Source: Alteromonas gilva
Lineage (GTDB): Bacteria > Pseudomonadota > Gammaproteobacteria > Enterobacterales > Alteromonadaceae
Assembly: GCF_028595265.1 (NCBI RefSeq)
Contig: NZ_JAQQXP010000001.1
Location: 806,001-870,000, forward strand
DNA length: 64,000 nt
Reading direction: 5' to 3'
Shown here: piece after piece, positions 52,621 through 61,849 of the stretch
Layout of the letters: the number at the start of each line of letters is the position of its first letter
Numbering within the stretch: position 1 is the first letter of the stretch
Made by a program: the position numbers and the translations under genes
The notes under the pieces: generated by a model
Seen by the model: the letters and a program-made list of their open reading frames with translations, nothing else
Told to the model about the DNA's origin: nothing
The model's database searches: none

Positions 52621-53514
52621 TTAATCGCGCCAGCGCTTAACCAGCTCGCCGTAGGCATCAATTCTGCGGTCGCGAAAATACGGCCAGATGCGTTTGATTT
52701 GCTCGGTGCGGGTCATGTCCAGTTCAACCAGCAAGGTTTCTTCTTGGTCGGCACTGGCTTGCGCCAATACTTCACCCTGGGGCCCGGCGATAAAGCTTTG
52801 TCCCCAGAATTGAATGCCTGAGTCGCCGGCAACCGGTGACGCCTCAAACCCGGTACGATTGGCCACGATTACCGGCAGCGAGTTTGCCACGGCGTGGGCG
52901 CGCTGAATGGTGTGCCAGGCGTCATGCTGGCGTTTGCGCTCGCCTTCGCTATCGTTTAAGTCCCAACCAATGGCGGTGGGGTAAAAGAGAATTTCAGCAC
53001 CGGCCATGGCCATCAGGCGGGCGGCCTCCGGATACCACTGATCCCAGCACACCAGTACGCCGAGTTTCCCTACGCTGGTCTGAATAGGCTCAAAGCCCAT
53101 GTCGCCCGGCGTAAAGTAAAACTTTTCGTAGAACCCCGGATCGTCCGGGATATGCATTTTGCGGTATTTACCGGCAATTTCACGGCTACGGTCAAACACC
53201 ACGGCGGTATTGTGATAAAGCCCCGAGCCGCGTTTTTCAAACAGGGAAGTCACCAACACAATATTGTGTTTCTCGGCCACTGCGCCAAAGAATTCGGTTG
53301 CCGGGCCTGGGATAGGTTCTGCCAGATCAAAGGCATCGGTATCTTCTTGCTGGCAGAAATATAAGGTGCTGTGCAACTCCTGCAACATGATAAGTTCGGC
53401 ACCTTGTTCAGCCAGCTCGGCGATTTTCTCGGCGCTTTTGTTCCAGTTGGTGGTTTTGTTGTTATCTGCAACAGACTGTTGCACCAGTCCAACGGTTAAC
53501 TTGCGCTCAGACAT
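52621..53514 (-). CDS. aguB: N-carbamoylputrescine amidase
   Basis: AguB hydrolyses N-carbamoylputrescine to putrescine, carbon dioxide and ammonia. The 297 residues belong to the nitrilase superfamily with the Glu-Lys-Cys triad: Glu in MLQELHSTLYF, Lys in GKYRKMHIP, Cys in VLVCWDQWYPE. The GFYEKFYFTPGD stretch is family-typical. Its ATG overlaps the aguA stop by 8 bases, so the two are coupled. Confidence 0.94.
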   Translation of the reverse strand: MSERKLTVGLVQQSVADNNKTTNWNKSAEKIAELAEQGAELIMLQELHSTLYFCQQEDTDAFDLAEPIPGPATEFFGAVAEKHNIVLVTSLFEKRGSGLYHNTAVVFDRSREIAGKYRKMHIPDDPGFYEKFYFTPGDMGFEPIQTSVGKLGVLVCWDQWYPEAARLMAMAGAEILFYPTAIGWDLNDSEGERKRQHDAWHTIQRAHAVANSLPVIVANRTGFEASPVAGDSGIQFWGQSFIAGPQGEVLAQASADQEETLLVELDMTRTEQIKRIWPYFRDRRIDAYGELVKRWRD

Positions 53515-54556
53515 AGCGGGTCACTCCTGAATGTAATTGTTGGATGACGTCAGTGGTTAATGTGTTTGTCGGCACTTGCATGGTAATGCAGTGCAGGCTG
53601 CCATATTGCTGTACCAGTGTGGCGCAGTTTACCGGTACAATCTGGTGCTCGGGAAAAGCGCTTTGCATTACCTGTACGGCTTCGGCATCTTCCGGCTGGT
53701 CATAAACCGGCAGCAATACAGACCGATTACAAACTAAATAGTTCGCATAGGACGCCGGTAAGCGTTCGCCGTCACCGTTATACATGGCCGGCAGTGGCAG
53801 CAAGTGCAGCGTATGTTCCGGGAACTGTTGGCGACACTCACTCACCAGGGCCGACAGTCCCTCGTAATGACTGTCCTGAGGCCGGTTTTCGGCCGCCTGA
53901 ATGACTAACCCCCCGGCGGGCGTAAAACGCACCAGTGTATCGATGTGGCCATCGGTATCATCACCTTCAAGATGGCCATTGGCCAGTATAGTCATATCTG
54001 AACACCCCAGACGCTCAGCGAACACCGCGCGATACTCTTCTTCGCTCATGGTGCCGTTACGTTCAGGGTTAAACAGACAGGAGGCGGTTGATAAAAGGTG
54101 TCCACTGTCATCAATCTCCAGCGCGCCGCCTTCGGCAACAATACTGACACTGCGCAGCGGTTGTTGGCATAGCGGTGCCAGGTAGCGTTGATTAATCTGA
54201 TTGTCCAGGCTGGCATCAAACTTATTACCCCAGCCGTTAAAGATAAATTCAACCGGGTAGGGGGCGTTTGGCTCGCCGCAACTTAAAAAGGTAAAGTCGC
54301 GGGCCCAGGTATCGTTGTAGTCTGCGCCGACTAATAACACTCTGGCATCAGCGACGAGTCGCTGTGTAATGTCTGCCATATCGCTTTCGCGACAGAGTAA
54401 AATCACGCCAGCCTGACTGTCATTAATATGCTGTATTAATGACAGATAGGTTTGCCTGGCCGATTCTAACCAGGGCGCCCAATCAGTTGCTTCGTGGGGC
54501 CATGCCAGAATAACGGCCTCACTGGACTGCCATTCCGGAATAAGTGCAAGATTCAC
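53507..54556 (-). CDS. aguA: Agmatine deiminase
   Basis: AguA converts agmatine to N-carbamoylputrescine. The 349 residues carry the amidinotransferase-fold motifs WPHEATDW near the start, TWARDFTFL, NGHLEGDDTDGHIDTL and the C-terminal catalytic cysteine in SLHCITMQVPTNTL. Forms with aguB an agmatine-to-putrescine pathway. No arginine decarboxylase gene is in the window. Confidence 0.94.
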   Translation of the reverse strand: MNLALIPEWQSSEAVILAWPHEATDWAPWLESARQTYLSLIQHINDSQAGVILLCRESDMADITQRLVADARVLLVGADYNDTWARDFTFLSCGEPNAPYPVEFIFNGWGNKFDASLDNQINQRYLAPLCQQPLRSVSIVAEGGALEIDDSGHLLSTASCLFNPERNGTMSEEEYRAVFAERLGCSDMTILANGHLEGDDTDGHIDTLVRFTPAGGLVIQAAENRPQDSHYEGLSALVSECRQQFPEHTLHLLPLPAMYNGDGERLPASYANYLVCNRSVLLPVYDQPEDAEAVQVMQSAFPEHQIVPVNCATLVQQYGSLHCITMQVPTNTLTTDVIQQLHSGVTRYV

Positions 54557-54629
54557 ATCATATCCTGTTTAAATTGGATGAGTGACAATTATACGCCCCT
54601 TGATTTGTCAGGCCAATTAATTCCAGTGG

Positions 54630-55334
54630 CTATTTGAGGTTTCTGCCCCCATTTAAATGTAATGTCTGACCGGTAACGTATTCTGATTCAAGCAGGTAGT
54701 TGACCGCTTTAACCGCTTCCTGGGGGCCGGGGACCAGACCCAGTAAGTTTTTTTCCAACGCTCTCTGGCGGTATTCCTGACTGTCATCGTCGTTAAACAT
54801 GACCAGCGACGGGGCGATACTGTTCACCTTTACATGGGGTGAAAAGACCCGCGCAAACGACAGAGTAAGATTGTGTAATGCGGCCTTGCTGGCGGCATAG
54901 GCAATATGGTGCTCACTGCCGGTTTCCTGAACATAATCAGTCATGTGGATAATATCGGCTGCGTCACTGGCAAACAGTGCGTCTTTAAGGGCTAAATTTA
55001 GCTGATAAGGAGCGCTGGTGTGCACCATCATCATATCCTGCATGAGTTCACCGGCACTTTGGTCCGAATTTTCCGGCACCCAGTCTGATGCGTTGTGAAT
55101 AATGCCCCGTAACGCTGGCGTGATCTGTTTAATTTTGTCAATTGCTCGCGAAATGCCCGCCTGAGTGTTAAAATCCGCCTCCATCACGATTGCGCCTGCA
55201 GCCTCCAGCCTCGTAACGGAGGGCTTGTGGCGGCGGTAGGTGATGATGACCGGTTGATCCTGAGCAAGTAAGCTCTCTGCTACAGCAAGGCCAAGTCGCT
55301 GGCTGCCCCCGGTAATGAGAATAGGTAAAGACAA
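54630..55334 (-). CDS. folM: Dihydromonapterin/dihydrofolate reductase FolM
   Basis: A 234-residue short-chain dehydrogenase. The N-terminal Rossmann motif TGGSQRLGLAVA replaces the classical TGxxxGIG; the active site is Y-x3-K in YAASKAALHN. The RLGLAVAESL and LVPGPQEAVKAV pieces match FolM, which makes tetrahydromonapterin. Divergent pairing with folE supports the pterin role. Confidence 0.88.
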   Translation of the reverse strand: MSLPILITGGSQRLGLAVAESLLAQDQPVIITYRRHKPSVTRLEAAGAIVMEADFNTQAGISRAIDKIKQITPALRGIIHNASDWVPENSDQSAGELMQDMMMVHTSAPYQLNLALKDALFASDAADIIHMTDYVQETGSEHHIAYAASKAALHNLTLSFARVFSPHVKVNSIAPSLVMFNDDDSQEYRQRALEKNLLGLVPGPQEAVKAVNYLLESEYVTGQTLHLNGGRNLK

Positions 55335-55478
55335 AAATATACCTCCGATAATTTTGGTACTGATTACGACTTTACACGGATTGAAGATCGTTTTAACAAT
55401 AAATTAGTCGTTTATTTTAAACCTTATTTATTGTTCAGAGAGTATAAGATGCGTTGGTCGTTATTACGGAATAATTGA

Positions 55479-56165
55479 ATGTTAGCAAATGAAGCGGTAG
55501 TGGTACGCGATGCGGTTAAGCTCGGTATTTCCAAAGAAGCGTTATTGGTGCATGAAGCCTTGGTCGCGAGGGGCCTGGAAACACCTATGGTGGAAAATGG
55601 TCTGACCGATGACGCAAAACGTCAGCGTATTGAGCGCGCCATGCGGGACGTGATGGAAACGCTCGGGCTGGATTTGGCAGATGACAGTCTGGCCGAAACA
55701 CCAGAACGTATTGCGAAGATGTACGTTGATGAAATTTTTTCTGGTCTTGATTACCGGAAGTTTCCAAAAATGACCCAGATAGAAAACAAAATGCAGGTCG
55801 CGCAACCAGTGCAGGTCAGCGATATTAGCCTGACCAGTACCTGTGAGCACCACTTTGTCACTATCGATGGTACTGCCAGTGTGGCGTATATCCCGAAAGA
55901 TACCGTGATTGGTTTATCTAAAATTAATCGATTGGTGGGTTTCTTTGCACAACGGCCTCAGGTTCAGGAACGTTTAACCCAGCAGGTTTTGGTGGCATTG
56001 CAGGCTCTGACCGGCACGGAAGACGTTGCGGTAGTCATTAATGCAACGCATTATTGTGTTAAGGCCAGAGGTATTCGCGATAGTCTCTCTTACACCAAAA
56101 CTTCCGCGCTTGGCGGCCAGTTTTTGGCTGACCAACAATTACGCCGCGAATTTTTTGGGAGTTAG
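55479..56165 (+). CDS. folE: GTP cyclohydrolase I
   Basis: FolE converts GTP to dihydroneopterin triphosphate, the first step of pterin synthesis. The 228 residues closely follow E. coli FolE: DDSLAETPERIAKMYVDEIF, the zinc-binding TCEHHFVTIDGTA, GLSKINRLVGFFAQRPQVQE and the second Cys in HYCVKARGI. The N-terminus is slightly longer. Divergent from folM. Confidence 0.96.
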   Translation: MLANEAVVVRDAVKLGISKEALLVHEALVARGLETPMVENGLTDDAKRQRIERAMRDVMETLGLDLADDSLAETPERIAKMYVDEIFSGLDYRKFPKMTQIENKMQVAQPVQVSDISLTSTCEHHFVTIDGTASVAYIPKDTVIGLSKINRLVGFFAQRPQVQERLTQQVLVALQALTGTEDVAVVINATHYCVKARGIRDSLSYTKTSALGGQFLADQQLRREFFGS

Positions 56166-56226
56166 GTGGCAGAGCAACCGCTAAGCTAAAAGCAGCGGCT
56201 GCGTATCTGTCGCTAATAGTCAGTCG

Positions 56227-56430
56227 TTAATAGATCGTGTCGGACAGTTCAGACACGATAAGGTTGATCTGGTCGTTTATGCCAGTCGCCGCAATGATTT
56301 CGAGTCTTTTGTGACATTGTTTGCAGGACTCGAGTTGTTCTTTGTACATATCGATAACACTCTCTTTGGCTAGAGTGTTAATGCTGCCACAACAGGGGCA
56401 TCGATATTCCAGTAATGACTGACTTTGCAC
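56227..56430 (-). CDS. CPXCG-like zinc-ribbon protein
   Basis: A 67-residue protein with CPCC near residue 11 and CKQC near residue 36, spacing typical of the small CPXCG cysteine-rich zinc-ribbon family of gammaproteobacteria. No function is established for this family. It stands alone behind folE on the opposite strand; the terminator side toward amylosucrase is unclear. Confidence 0.7.
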   Translation of the reverse strand: MQSQSLLEYRCPCCGSINTLAKESVIDMYKEQLESCKQCHKRLEIIAATGINDQINLIVSELSDTIY

Positions 56431-56752
56431 GCTTAATTTACTCCTTTATCACGCAACAGGACGTCCTTTATGCGGTTCAGCTAGCTGTACCGCCCTGCCA
56501 GTAAAATATAACGGTTAATTATCTGTCCGTTCGCCACAGTGAACGTTTTACTGTGTCCGCCTCTTTGTAATCCTGGCCAATCGTAAATCCCCACGATCAT
56601 CTACTGCTAATTATAGCAGTTGTAGCGAATGTGTATAAAAAATAATCCAATAAATATTGATTGATATACTGTGTAATGATCAATGAACGATGACAGTACA
56701 ACGCGCTGGTATCAGCGCGCTTTTTTTACCGCGGCATTCAGGCTCAGGGCCG
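56431..56752. other. Intergenic stretch with orphan terminator
   Basis: 322 bases between two minus-strand genes. The left part contains imperfect inverted repeats; the right part has a -10-like element and a plus-strand terminator described separately. No protein-coding frame is convincing. Confidence 0.6.
56665..56727 (+). ncRNA. Candidate short sRNA with orphan intrinsic terminator
   Basis: On the plus strand TGaTATACT (56662-56670) resembles an extended -10. About 32 bases later CGCGCTG (56702-56708), loop GTAT, CAGCGCG (56713-56719) forms a stem followed by seven T. Both neighbouring genes lie on the minus strand, so this terminator has no protein gene to serve. A transcript of about 50 nt from about 56677 is possible. 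The flanks ATTGAT...ATCAAT (17 bases apart) bracket the -10 and could be an operator. Confidence 0.4.
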
Positions 56753-58705
56753 CTAATGGCCAATTAACCAGTACTGCTGGTAGGCACTTAATGCGAGCGG
56801 TTCATTATTATTAACGGTAGCACCCGATAGCAGGTCTTCACTGCAGGGTTCAGCAAATACCCTCAACGTACTTGCATCAATCGTTTGAGGTTGTTCGCTG
56901 AAGTTACATACCACCAGCATCTTGTGGTCATTTTCGGCCGTCCGACAATAAACAAAGCAATGCTGATTTTCGGTGCTCAGTATGTGCGTGCGAGCGGCGC
57001 CAAATAAGGGTTGGGATTTGCGAATGCTGAGCATACTTTTAAGCGTTTGAAATACGCGCTTTTGTGCCTGGCGATGCAACGACTCTTCGGCCTGAACAGG
57101 CGCCTCTATATTGTCGATATGTGCAGTGGTAACCGCGATTCTGTTGACCCAACGATCATCGTGGCGCTTGGCCGGATCATCGCGATAACTGTAGTCATTA
57201 AGTAAACCGAGTTCATCACCGGAATAAAGCAAGGGAATACCACCAATACTAAAAATAATGCTATGGACTAACAAAATACGTTTTATTGCCAGGTCTGTTT
57301 CATCACGGTCATTGTTGGCCAGCGCGCCTTCCAGCCCGCATAGCGATGCCAGCGAACCGCATACCCGGCAGTCGCCATTTGAGGGATTTTCGGCAAACGG
57401 CACGCCATTGGCAAAAGAGCCGCTAAAACGGCCGGTAAAAAACTGATTTAAGAAATACCGGTGATCATAGGGGTTAATCCCCAGTTGGCGGGCAACCGAA
57501 TCGTCAAAAGTCCAGCCAATATCATCGTGGCAGCGGACATAGTTTACCCAGGAGCAGTCTTGTGGAATGGTAAAACTCTTTTGCATTGACGTTGTTAGTA
57601 AGCGAGTTTTGCGTGTTGCCAGGCTATTCCAGACCAATGCCATCAGTAGCGGGTTGTAAGACAGCTGACACTCATTATTGCGGATGTATCTGAGCACTTC
57701 ATCGGGGTGGACAATCGCTTCAGACTTAAAAATTACCGCTGGCGCCGCGATTTGCAGGCAACATTTAAAGGCCTGGATAAGCGTATGAGCCTTGGGCTGA
57801 TTCTCGCAGTCGGTACCCATCTGTTTCCAAATAAAGGCCAGAGCATCCAGGCGCAATGCCGCGCAGCCAATATTCGCTAAAAACAGCATTTCCTCTGTGA
57901 TGGCATTAAATACGGCAGGATTACTGTAATTAAGATCCCATTGGAAGCTGTTAAAGGTAGTCCAGACCCATTTTTGTAGTGTTTCGTTCCAGGTAAAGCT
58001 ACCGCGGCGAACCTGAGGAAATATCTCACGCAGGTTTTGTTCGTACTGATCGGGGATTTCACGGTCGTCAAACAGGTAATAATAATCCTGAAAGTGGCTA
58101 TCGCCTGCCAGCGCTGCCTGAGCCCAGCGGTGTTCATCAGCTGTATGGTTGAACACAAAATCGAGAACCAGATTGATGCCTTCATCCTGGAACGCGCTGG
58201 CCAGACTGGCTAAATCTTTCATATTGCCCAGACAAGGGTTTACCTTGCGATAATCCGACACCGCATAGCCACCGTCGCTGTCTCCCTGTGGTGAATCATA
58301 CAGCGGCATCAGATGTAAATAGGTAACGCCAAGTGCTTTAAAGTAGTGAATTTTGTTTTGAAGATCCTTGAGTGTTGGGCCCATTAGATCAACATAACAG
58401 GCCATACCTACCTGGTTTTCTTGCTGATACCATAGCGCGTTGTTATGAGAGCGGGTTTTGTCGAGCTGTTTTAGCTTGCTACTGCGTTTTTTGAGGCCAT
58501 GGGCCAGCGTCATTACTAACTGAGAAAGGTGGAAATAGCAGTCATACTGGTGCCCGTAGACATCAATGTAGTGGTTAAACAGTTCATCAAAGTGGCATCT
58601 AAGCCGATCGCCAAAGAGCTTTTTGTCGCGCTGAGACAGGAAGGATAGATCCAACCCTTGTAAAATCCTGTCAAGGCATTGCTTACTAGATGCCGCGTAA
58701 TTCAT
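56753..58705 (-). CDS. ams: Amylosucrase
   Basis: A 650-residue GH13 enzyme that makes alpha-1,4-glucan from sucrose while releasing fructose. It matches the amylosucrase plan of N, A, B, B' and C domains. The catalytic nucleophile is Asp287 in RLDALAFIWKQMG, the acid/base Glu329 in FKSEAIVHPDEV, and the transition-state stabiliser Asp394 in RCHDDIGWTF; these equal the Neisseria polysaccharea positions within one residue. No signal peptide, so intracellular. GGAGAG precedes the ATG. It is divergent from an MFS transporter around a LacI-type palindrome. Confidence 0.93.
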   Translation of the reverse strand: MNYAASSKQCLDRILQGLDLSFLSQRDKKLFGDRLRCHFDELFNHYIDVYGHQYDCYFHLSQLVMTLAHGLKKRSSKLKQLDKTRSHNNALWYQQENQVGMACYVDLMGPTLKDLQNKIHYFKALGVTYLHLMPLYDSPQGDSDGGYAVSDYRKVNPCLGNMKDLASLASAFQDEGINLVLDFVFNHTADEHRWAQAALAGDSHFQDYYYLFDDREIPDQYEQNLREIFPQVRRGSFTWNETLQKWVWTTFNSFQWDLNYSNPAVFNAITEEMLFLANIGCAALRLDALAFIWKQMGTDCENQPKAHTLIQAFKCCLQIAAPAVIFKSEAIVHPDEVLRYIRNNECQLSYNPLLMALVWNSLATRKTRLLTTSMQKSFTIPQDCSWVNYVRCHDDIGWTFDDSVARQLGINPYDHRYFLNQFFTGRFSGSFANGVPFAENPSNGDCRVCGSLASLCGLEGALANNDRDETDLAIKRILLVHSIIFSIGGIPLLYSGDELGLLNDYSYRDDPAKRHDDRWVNRIAVTTAHIDNIEAPVQAEESLHRQAQKRVFQTLKSMLSIRKSQPLFGAARTHILSTENQHCFVYCRTAENDHKMLVVCNFSEQPQTIDASTLRVFAEPCSEDLLSGATVNNNEPLALSAYQQYWLIGH

Positions 58706-59039
58706 TTCTACTCTCCACCCGCTACTCTTAAAAAAGAATTTTACAAAAGTTTCACAAAAAAGTTTACAGCAATAATGAGTTTTGCTAGTTTTATCTTAAA
58801 CGATTAAGATAAATTATCAATATTTTAACAAGGCAAAGTCAATAATTTTCAATAGTTGTAGCTAAGCGTCTTGTTTTTTAGTTGTTTTCTTAATTAAAGT
58901 TAATTTATTAAGCTTTTGCTTTTGTTGTTTTATTGTTAATTCTTTCCTGGTTTAACTTACAGCAACTCTATGCATACGGGTTTACACTGAACAGGCGGCT
59001 AACGAGCGTTAGTCTTAACCGGCACCAAGAGAAGCAATT
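58706..59039. promoter_or_regulatory. AT-rich divergent promoter region
   Basis: 334 bases of strongly AT-rich sequence between amylosucrase and the MFS gene. It contains the LacI-type operator at 58790-58813. Divergent promoters are expected; I did not fix their boxes. Confidence 0.6.
58790..58813. promoter_or_regulatory. LacI/GalR-type operator palindrome
   Basis: TTTATCTTAAAC (58790-58801) and GATTAAGATAAA (58802-58813) form a 24-base palindrome with one mismatched pair and a central CG, the hallmark of LacI-family operators. It lies roughly midway between the two divergent starts, so one bound repressor could regulate both genes. The regulator gene is not in the window. Confidence 0.65.
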
Positions 59040-60311
59040 ATGACCGAAATGACATCGAACACTCGCTATATACGATGGCTCACCTACTTAATGTTTATGA
59101 TGTTTGCGATGACATCTGACTCAGTGGGTGAAATTATTAAAGAAGTTAAAGTGGCGTTCTCGGTAACTAACGCTCAGGCCAGTTTGATGCACTCTTTACC
59201 GATGTTAGGTATTGCCATGTCAGGCTTACTGTTGGGTTTTCTGGCCGATAAGTTTGGTCGTAAAAACACCATTATTCTGGGCCTGGCGGTGTTCGGTGTG
59301 GCCTGTTACAGCTTTATGATTGCTAATGACTTTGTACTGATTGTGAGCCTGATGACGCTGTCGGGGATCGCTGTCGGGGTGTTTAAGACCGGTGCCCTGG
59401 CGTTAATTGGCGATATTTCATCGTCGACCAGGCAGCATACCTCTACCATGAATGGCGCGGAGGCGTTTTTCGGCGTAGGCGCCATCATTGGACCGCTTAT
59501 CGTGGCATATCTTATCCACATGGGGGTTGCCTGGCAGTGGTTGTACGTCATTGCCGGAGGGGTTTGCACATTATTAATTACAATCGCGTTGTTTGTGCAG
59601 TATCCCTCATATAAAAAATCTCACTCCAGTGAAGTCGAAAAAGTGTCTGTAAAGCAGAGTTTCGCGTTGCTGAAAAACCCTTACGCACTGGGGTTTTCCA
59701 TCGGTGCGTTTTTGTATGTGGCGGCGGAAAGCGCTATCTATGTTTGGATGCCAAGTTACCTGGTGTGTGACGCTACCAGTGTTAAAGCCACGTACGATTG
59801 TTACACCTCATCGACAGCGCAAACGCTGGCTATATATTCGGTTACCGCGTTTTTTATACTGCGGGCTGGCGGACGTTTTGTGGGCATCTGGATGATGAGC
59901 CACTTCAACTGGGCGCTCGTTCTGGCTGTCTTTAGTGGCGCTATTGTGGTGTGTTTTGTTGGCGGGTTGTTGGGTGGCAAGCAGGTGGCGCTGTTTTTAT
60001 TTCCGCTTAGCGGCATATTTATGTCGGTGATTTATCCTACTTTTAACTCAAAAGGGATCAGTTGCTTTGCCAAGCATCAGCATGGCACTGTCGCTGGCGT
60101 AATCTTATTTTTTACCGCCGCAGGTGCCGCTGCCGGGCCGTTTATAATGGGCATGGTCAGCGATGTCATGGGCGGAGATGCTAAATACGGATTTATGGTG
60201 GCAACTGTGTTCGCTGCTATCTTGTTTGCGGGGCTGCTTTACAACTATTTGTTTAACCCCACCGAGCAACGCTTAAAAGAGATAGAGTCTCAGGAGTATG
60301 GTAGTCACTAA
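59040..60311 (+). CDS. MFS transporter, sugar-linked by context
   Basis: A 423-residue major facilitator with about 12 hydrophobic segments. The loop 2-3 motif is GFLADKFGRKNT (about 60-71), a standard MFS signature. A short cysteine-containing loop (VCDATSVKATYDCYTSS) lies between helices 7 and 8. Subfamily is not certain. Being divergent from amylosucrase around a shared operator, sucrose or a glucoside is the likely substrate (inference). A hairpin follows between this and the convergent VOC gene. Confidence 0.85.
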   Translation: MTEMTSNTRYIRWLTYLMFMMFAMTSDSVGEIIKEVKVAFSVTNAQASLMHSLPMLGIAMSGLLLGFLADKFGRKNTIILGLAVFGVACYSFMIANDFVLIVSLMTLSGIAVGVFKTGALALIGDISSSTRQHTSTMNGAEAFFGVGAIIGPLIVAYLIHMGVAWQWLYVIAGGVCTLLITIALFVQYPSYKKSHSSEVEKVSVKQSFALLKNPYALGFSIGAFLYVAAESAIYVWMPSYLVCDATSVKATYDCYTSSTAQTLAIYSVTAFFILRAGGRFVGIWMMSHFNWALVLAVFSGAIVVCFVGGLLGGKQVALFLFPLSGIFMSVIYPTFNSKGISCFAKHQHGTVAGVILFFTAAGAAAGPFIMGMVSDVMGGDAKYGFMVATVFAAILFAGLLYNYLFNPTEQRLKEIESQEYGSH

Positions 60312-60331
60312 AGCGATAACCTTTGTTACCG
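60309..60331. terminator. Convergent hairpin
   Basis: AGCGATAACC...GTTACCGCT pairs with small interruptions between the MFS stop and the minus-strand VOC stop. No T-run, so efficiency is doubtful. Confidence 0.3.
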
Positions 60332-60709
60332 CTCATAAAGTTCCAGTGGCAATCCATCGGGATCGGTAAAAAAGGTGAATCGTCGGCCGGTGTAAGGGTC
60401 GGTGCGCACCGGTTCACAGGCAACGCCATGATTATTTAAATGCGCAATCGCGTGGTCGATATCGACCACGTTAAAGGCTAAATGCCGCAACCCCTGGGCT
60501 TCGGGTCGGGTTGGCCTTGGCGGCGCGCCCGGAAACGAAAAAAGCTCTATTTGTGTGCCGTCCGCCAGGGCTAGGTCGCATTTATAGGAGTCGCGCTCAG
60601 CGCGATAATTCTCGGCAACTACTGTTAAGCCAAGCACGTTCTCGTAAAAATGTTTGGCGACCTTATAGTCGCTACAAATAACGGCAACGTGATGAACACT
60701 GGCAAACAT
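60326..60709 (-). CDS. VOC family metalloenzyme, glyoxalase-like
   Basis: A 127-residue single-domain VOC protein from ATG 60709, which overlaps the aldo/keto reductase stop (TAATG). It has HHVAVICSDY at the start, GLRHLAFNVVD in the middle and DPDGLPLELYE at the end, supplying His and Glu metal ligands. It resembles the GloA2/YaeR-type glyoxalase-like group. Substrate unknown; possibly detoxification with the co-transcribed reductase. Confidence 0.82.
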   Translation of the reverse strand: MFASVHHVAVICSDYKVAKHFYENVLGLTVVAENYRAERDSYKCDLALADGTQIELFSFPGAPPRPTRPEAQGLRHLAFNVVDIDHAIAHLNNHGVACEPVRTDPYTGRRFTFFTDPDGLPLELYER

Positions 60710-61653
60710 TATGGTACTTCCTGACCCCGGGCAGATTCGAATAGCTGGTACCAATGCTCGCGTGACAGAGCCAGGTTAGCAACCTCAGCACAGGCGGCAA
60801 TTCGTTGTGGGTTAGTTGTGCCGATAACCGGCTGAATTCCCGCTGGATGGCGCATTAGCCACCCCAGTACAATCGCCTCAGGGCTGACGCCATGTTCGCT
60901 GGCCAGGGTATTCACTAACTGACTGGTCGGGCAGTTTGCTGGTCCATTACCTGAATATTTACCTTGTGCTAATGGTGCCCATGCCTGCAACTGAATTGCA
61001 TGTTGCTGGCAATATTCCAGGGTACCGGAAGTATACCCGTTGTCTGCATTGAGCGGGCTGTTGGTGCACAGACCGTCCTCTACCCAATCGCGAAAACCAA
61101 GGCTCATTTCCAGTTGATTAGCAATAACTGGCATAGTCAGGTGTTGCTTTAATGCATCGATTTGATAGCGGTGCATATTCGACACGCCCAGGTAACGAAA
61201 CTTGCCCGCCTCATGTAAGCGCGATAAGCACGCTGCAAGCTCATTCAGATCGGCCAATGGATCAGGGCGATGCAGTAACAATACATCTAATTGCTCTATG
61301 TGCAGACGTTGCAGAATTCCTTCCACTGACGCGGCAATCCATTCTTTGGAAAAGTCGTAGCGTTTGGGACCGGTATTGTCTTCAAAACGGATGCCACATT
61401 TAGACTGGATTATCATATTGTTGCGCCAGTCCGGTTGCGCGCTCAAAACTTCCGCAAAGACTTTTTCGGCATTGCCGTTGGTATAAATATCGGCATGGTC
61501 GAACACCGTAATGCCGCAGTCGAGGGCTTTTTCAACAGCTACAGTGGCGAGTCGTAAATCATCTTTAGTGTAGGGCTGGTGTTGCCAGTTACCACCTAAA
61601 CCCATACAACCAAAAATGAGTTTTGAAGCATGACTAAATTGAGTCGTTAACAT
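60709..61653 (-). CDS. Aldo/keto reductase, YdhF-like
   Basis: A 314-residue NADPH-dependent aldo/keto reductase. The catalytic tetrad is visible: Asp in FDHADIYTNG with Tyr, Lys in IIQSKCGIR, His in LLLHRPDPL. The C-terminal VLGWLMRHPAGIQPVIGTTN resembles YdhF-type oxidoreductases. It is co-transcribed with the VOC gene through a TAATG overlap. The natural substrate is not known. Confidence 0.88.
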   Translation of the reverse strand: MLTTQFSHASKLIFGCMGLGGNWQHQPYTKDDLRLATVAVEKALDCGITVFDHADIYTNGNAEKVFAEVLSAQPDWRNNMIIQSKCGIRFEDNTGPKRYDFSKEWIAASVEGILQRLHIEQLDVLLLHRPDPLADLNELAACLSRLHEAGKFRYLGVSNMHRYQIDALKQHLTMPVIANQLEMSLGFRDWVEDGLCTNSPLNADNGYTSGTLEYCQQHAIQLQAWAPLAQGKYSGNGPANCPTSQLVNTLASEHGVSPEAIVLGWLMRHPAGIQPVIGTTNPQRIAACAEVANLALSREHWYQLFESARGQEVP

Positions 61654-61799
61654 AGTTACTATTCTTGTTATAAAGTGATTACTTCCGGTACTGATACCTT
61701 AACTGCTCAGCACCAGACAGGCCAATGAATACGTATGCTAACAGTCCCAGCCAATAAGCCAAATAAAAACCGGTGATACAATCTGCCTCACATTGCGTA

Positions 61800-61832
61800 A
61801 TTATCATCTGTTAACAGTGTACATATGATAAT
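61800..61832. promoter_or_regulatory. Nested inverted repeats upstream of blc
   Basis: ATTATCAT (61800-61807) and ATGATAAT (61825-61832) form an inverted repeat around CTGTTAACAG (61808-61817), itself a palindrome. It sits about 20 bases before the lipocalin ATG, so may be an operator or an RNA element. Confidence 0.4.
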
Positions 61833-61849
61833 AATTTAAAGGATTCCAA

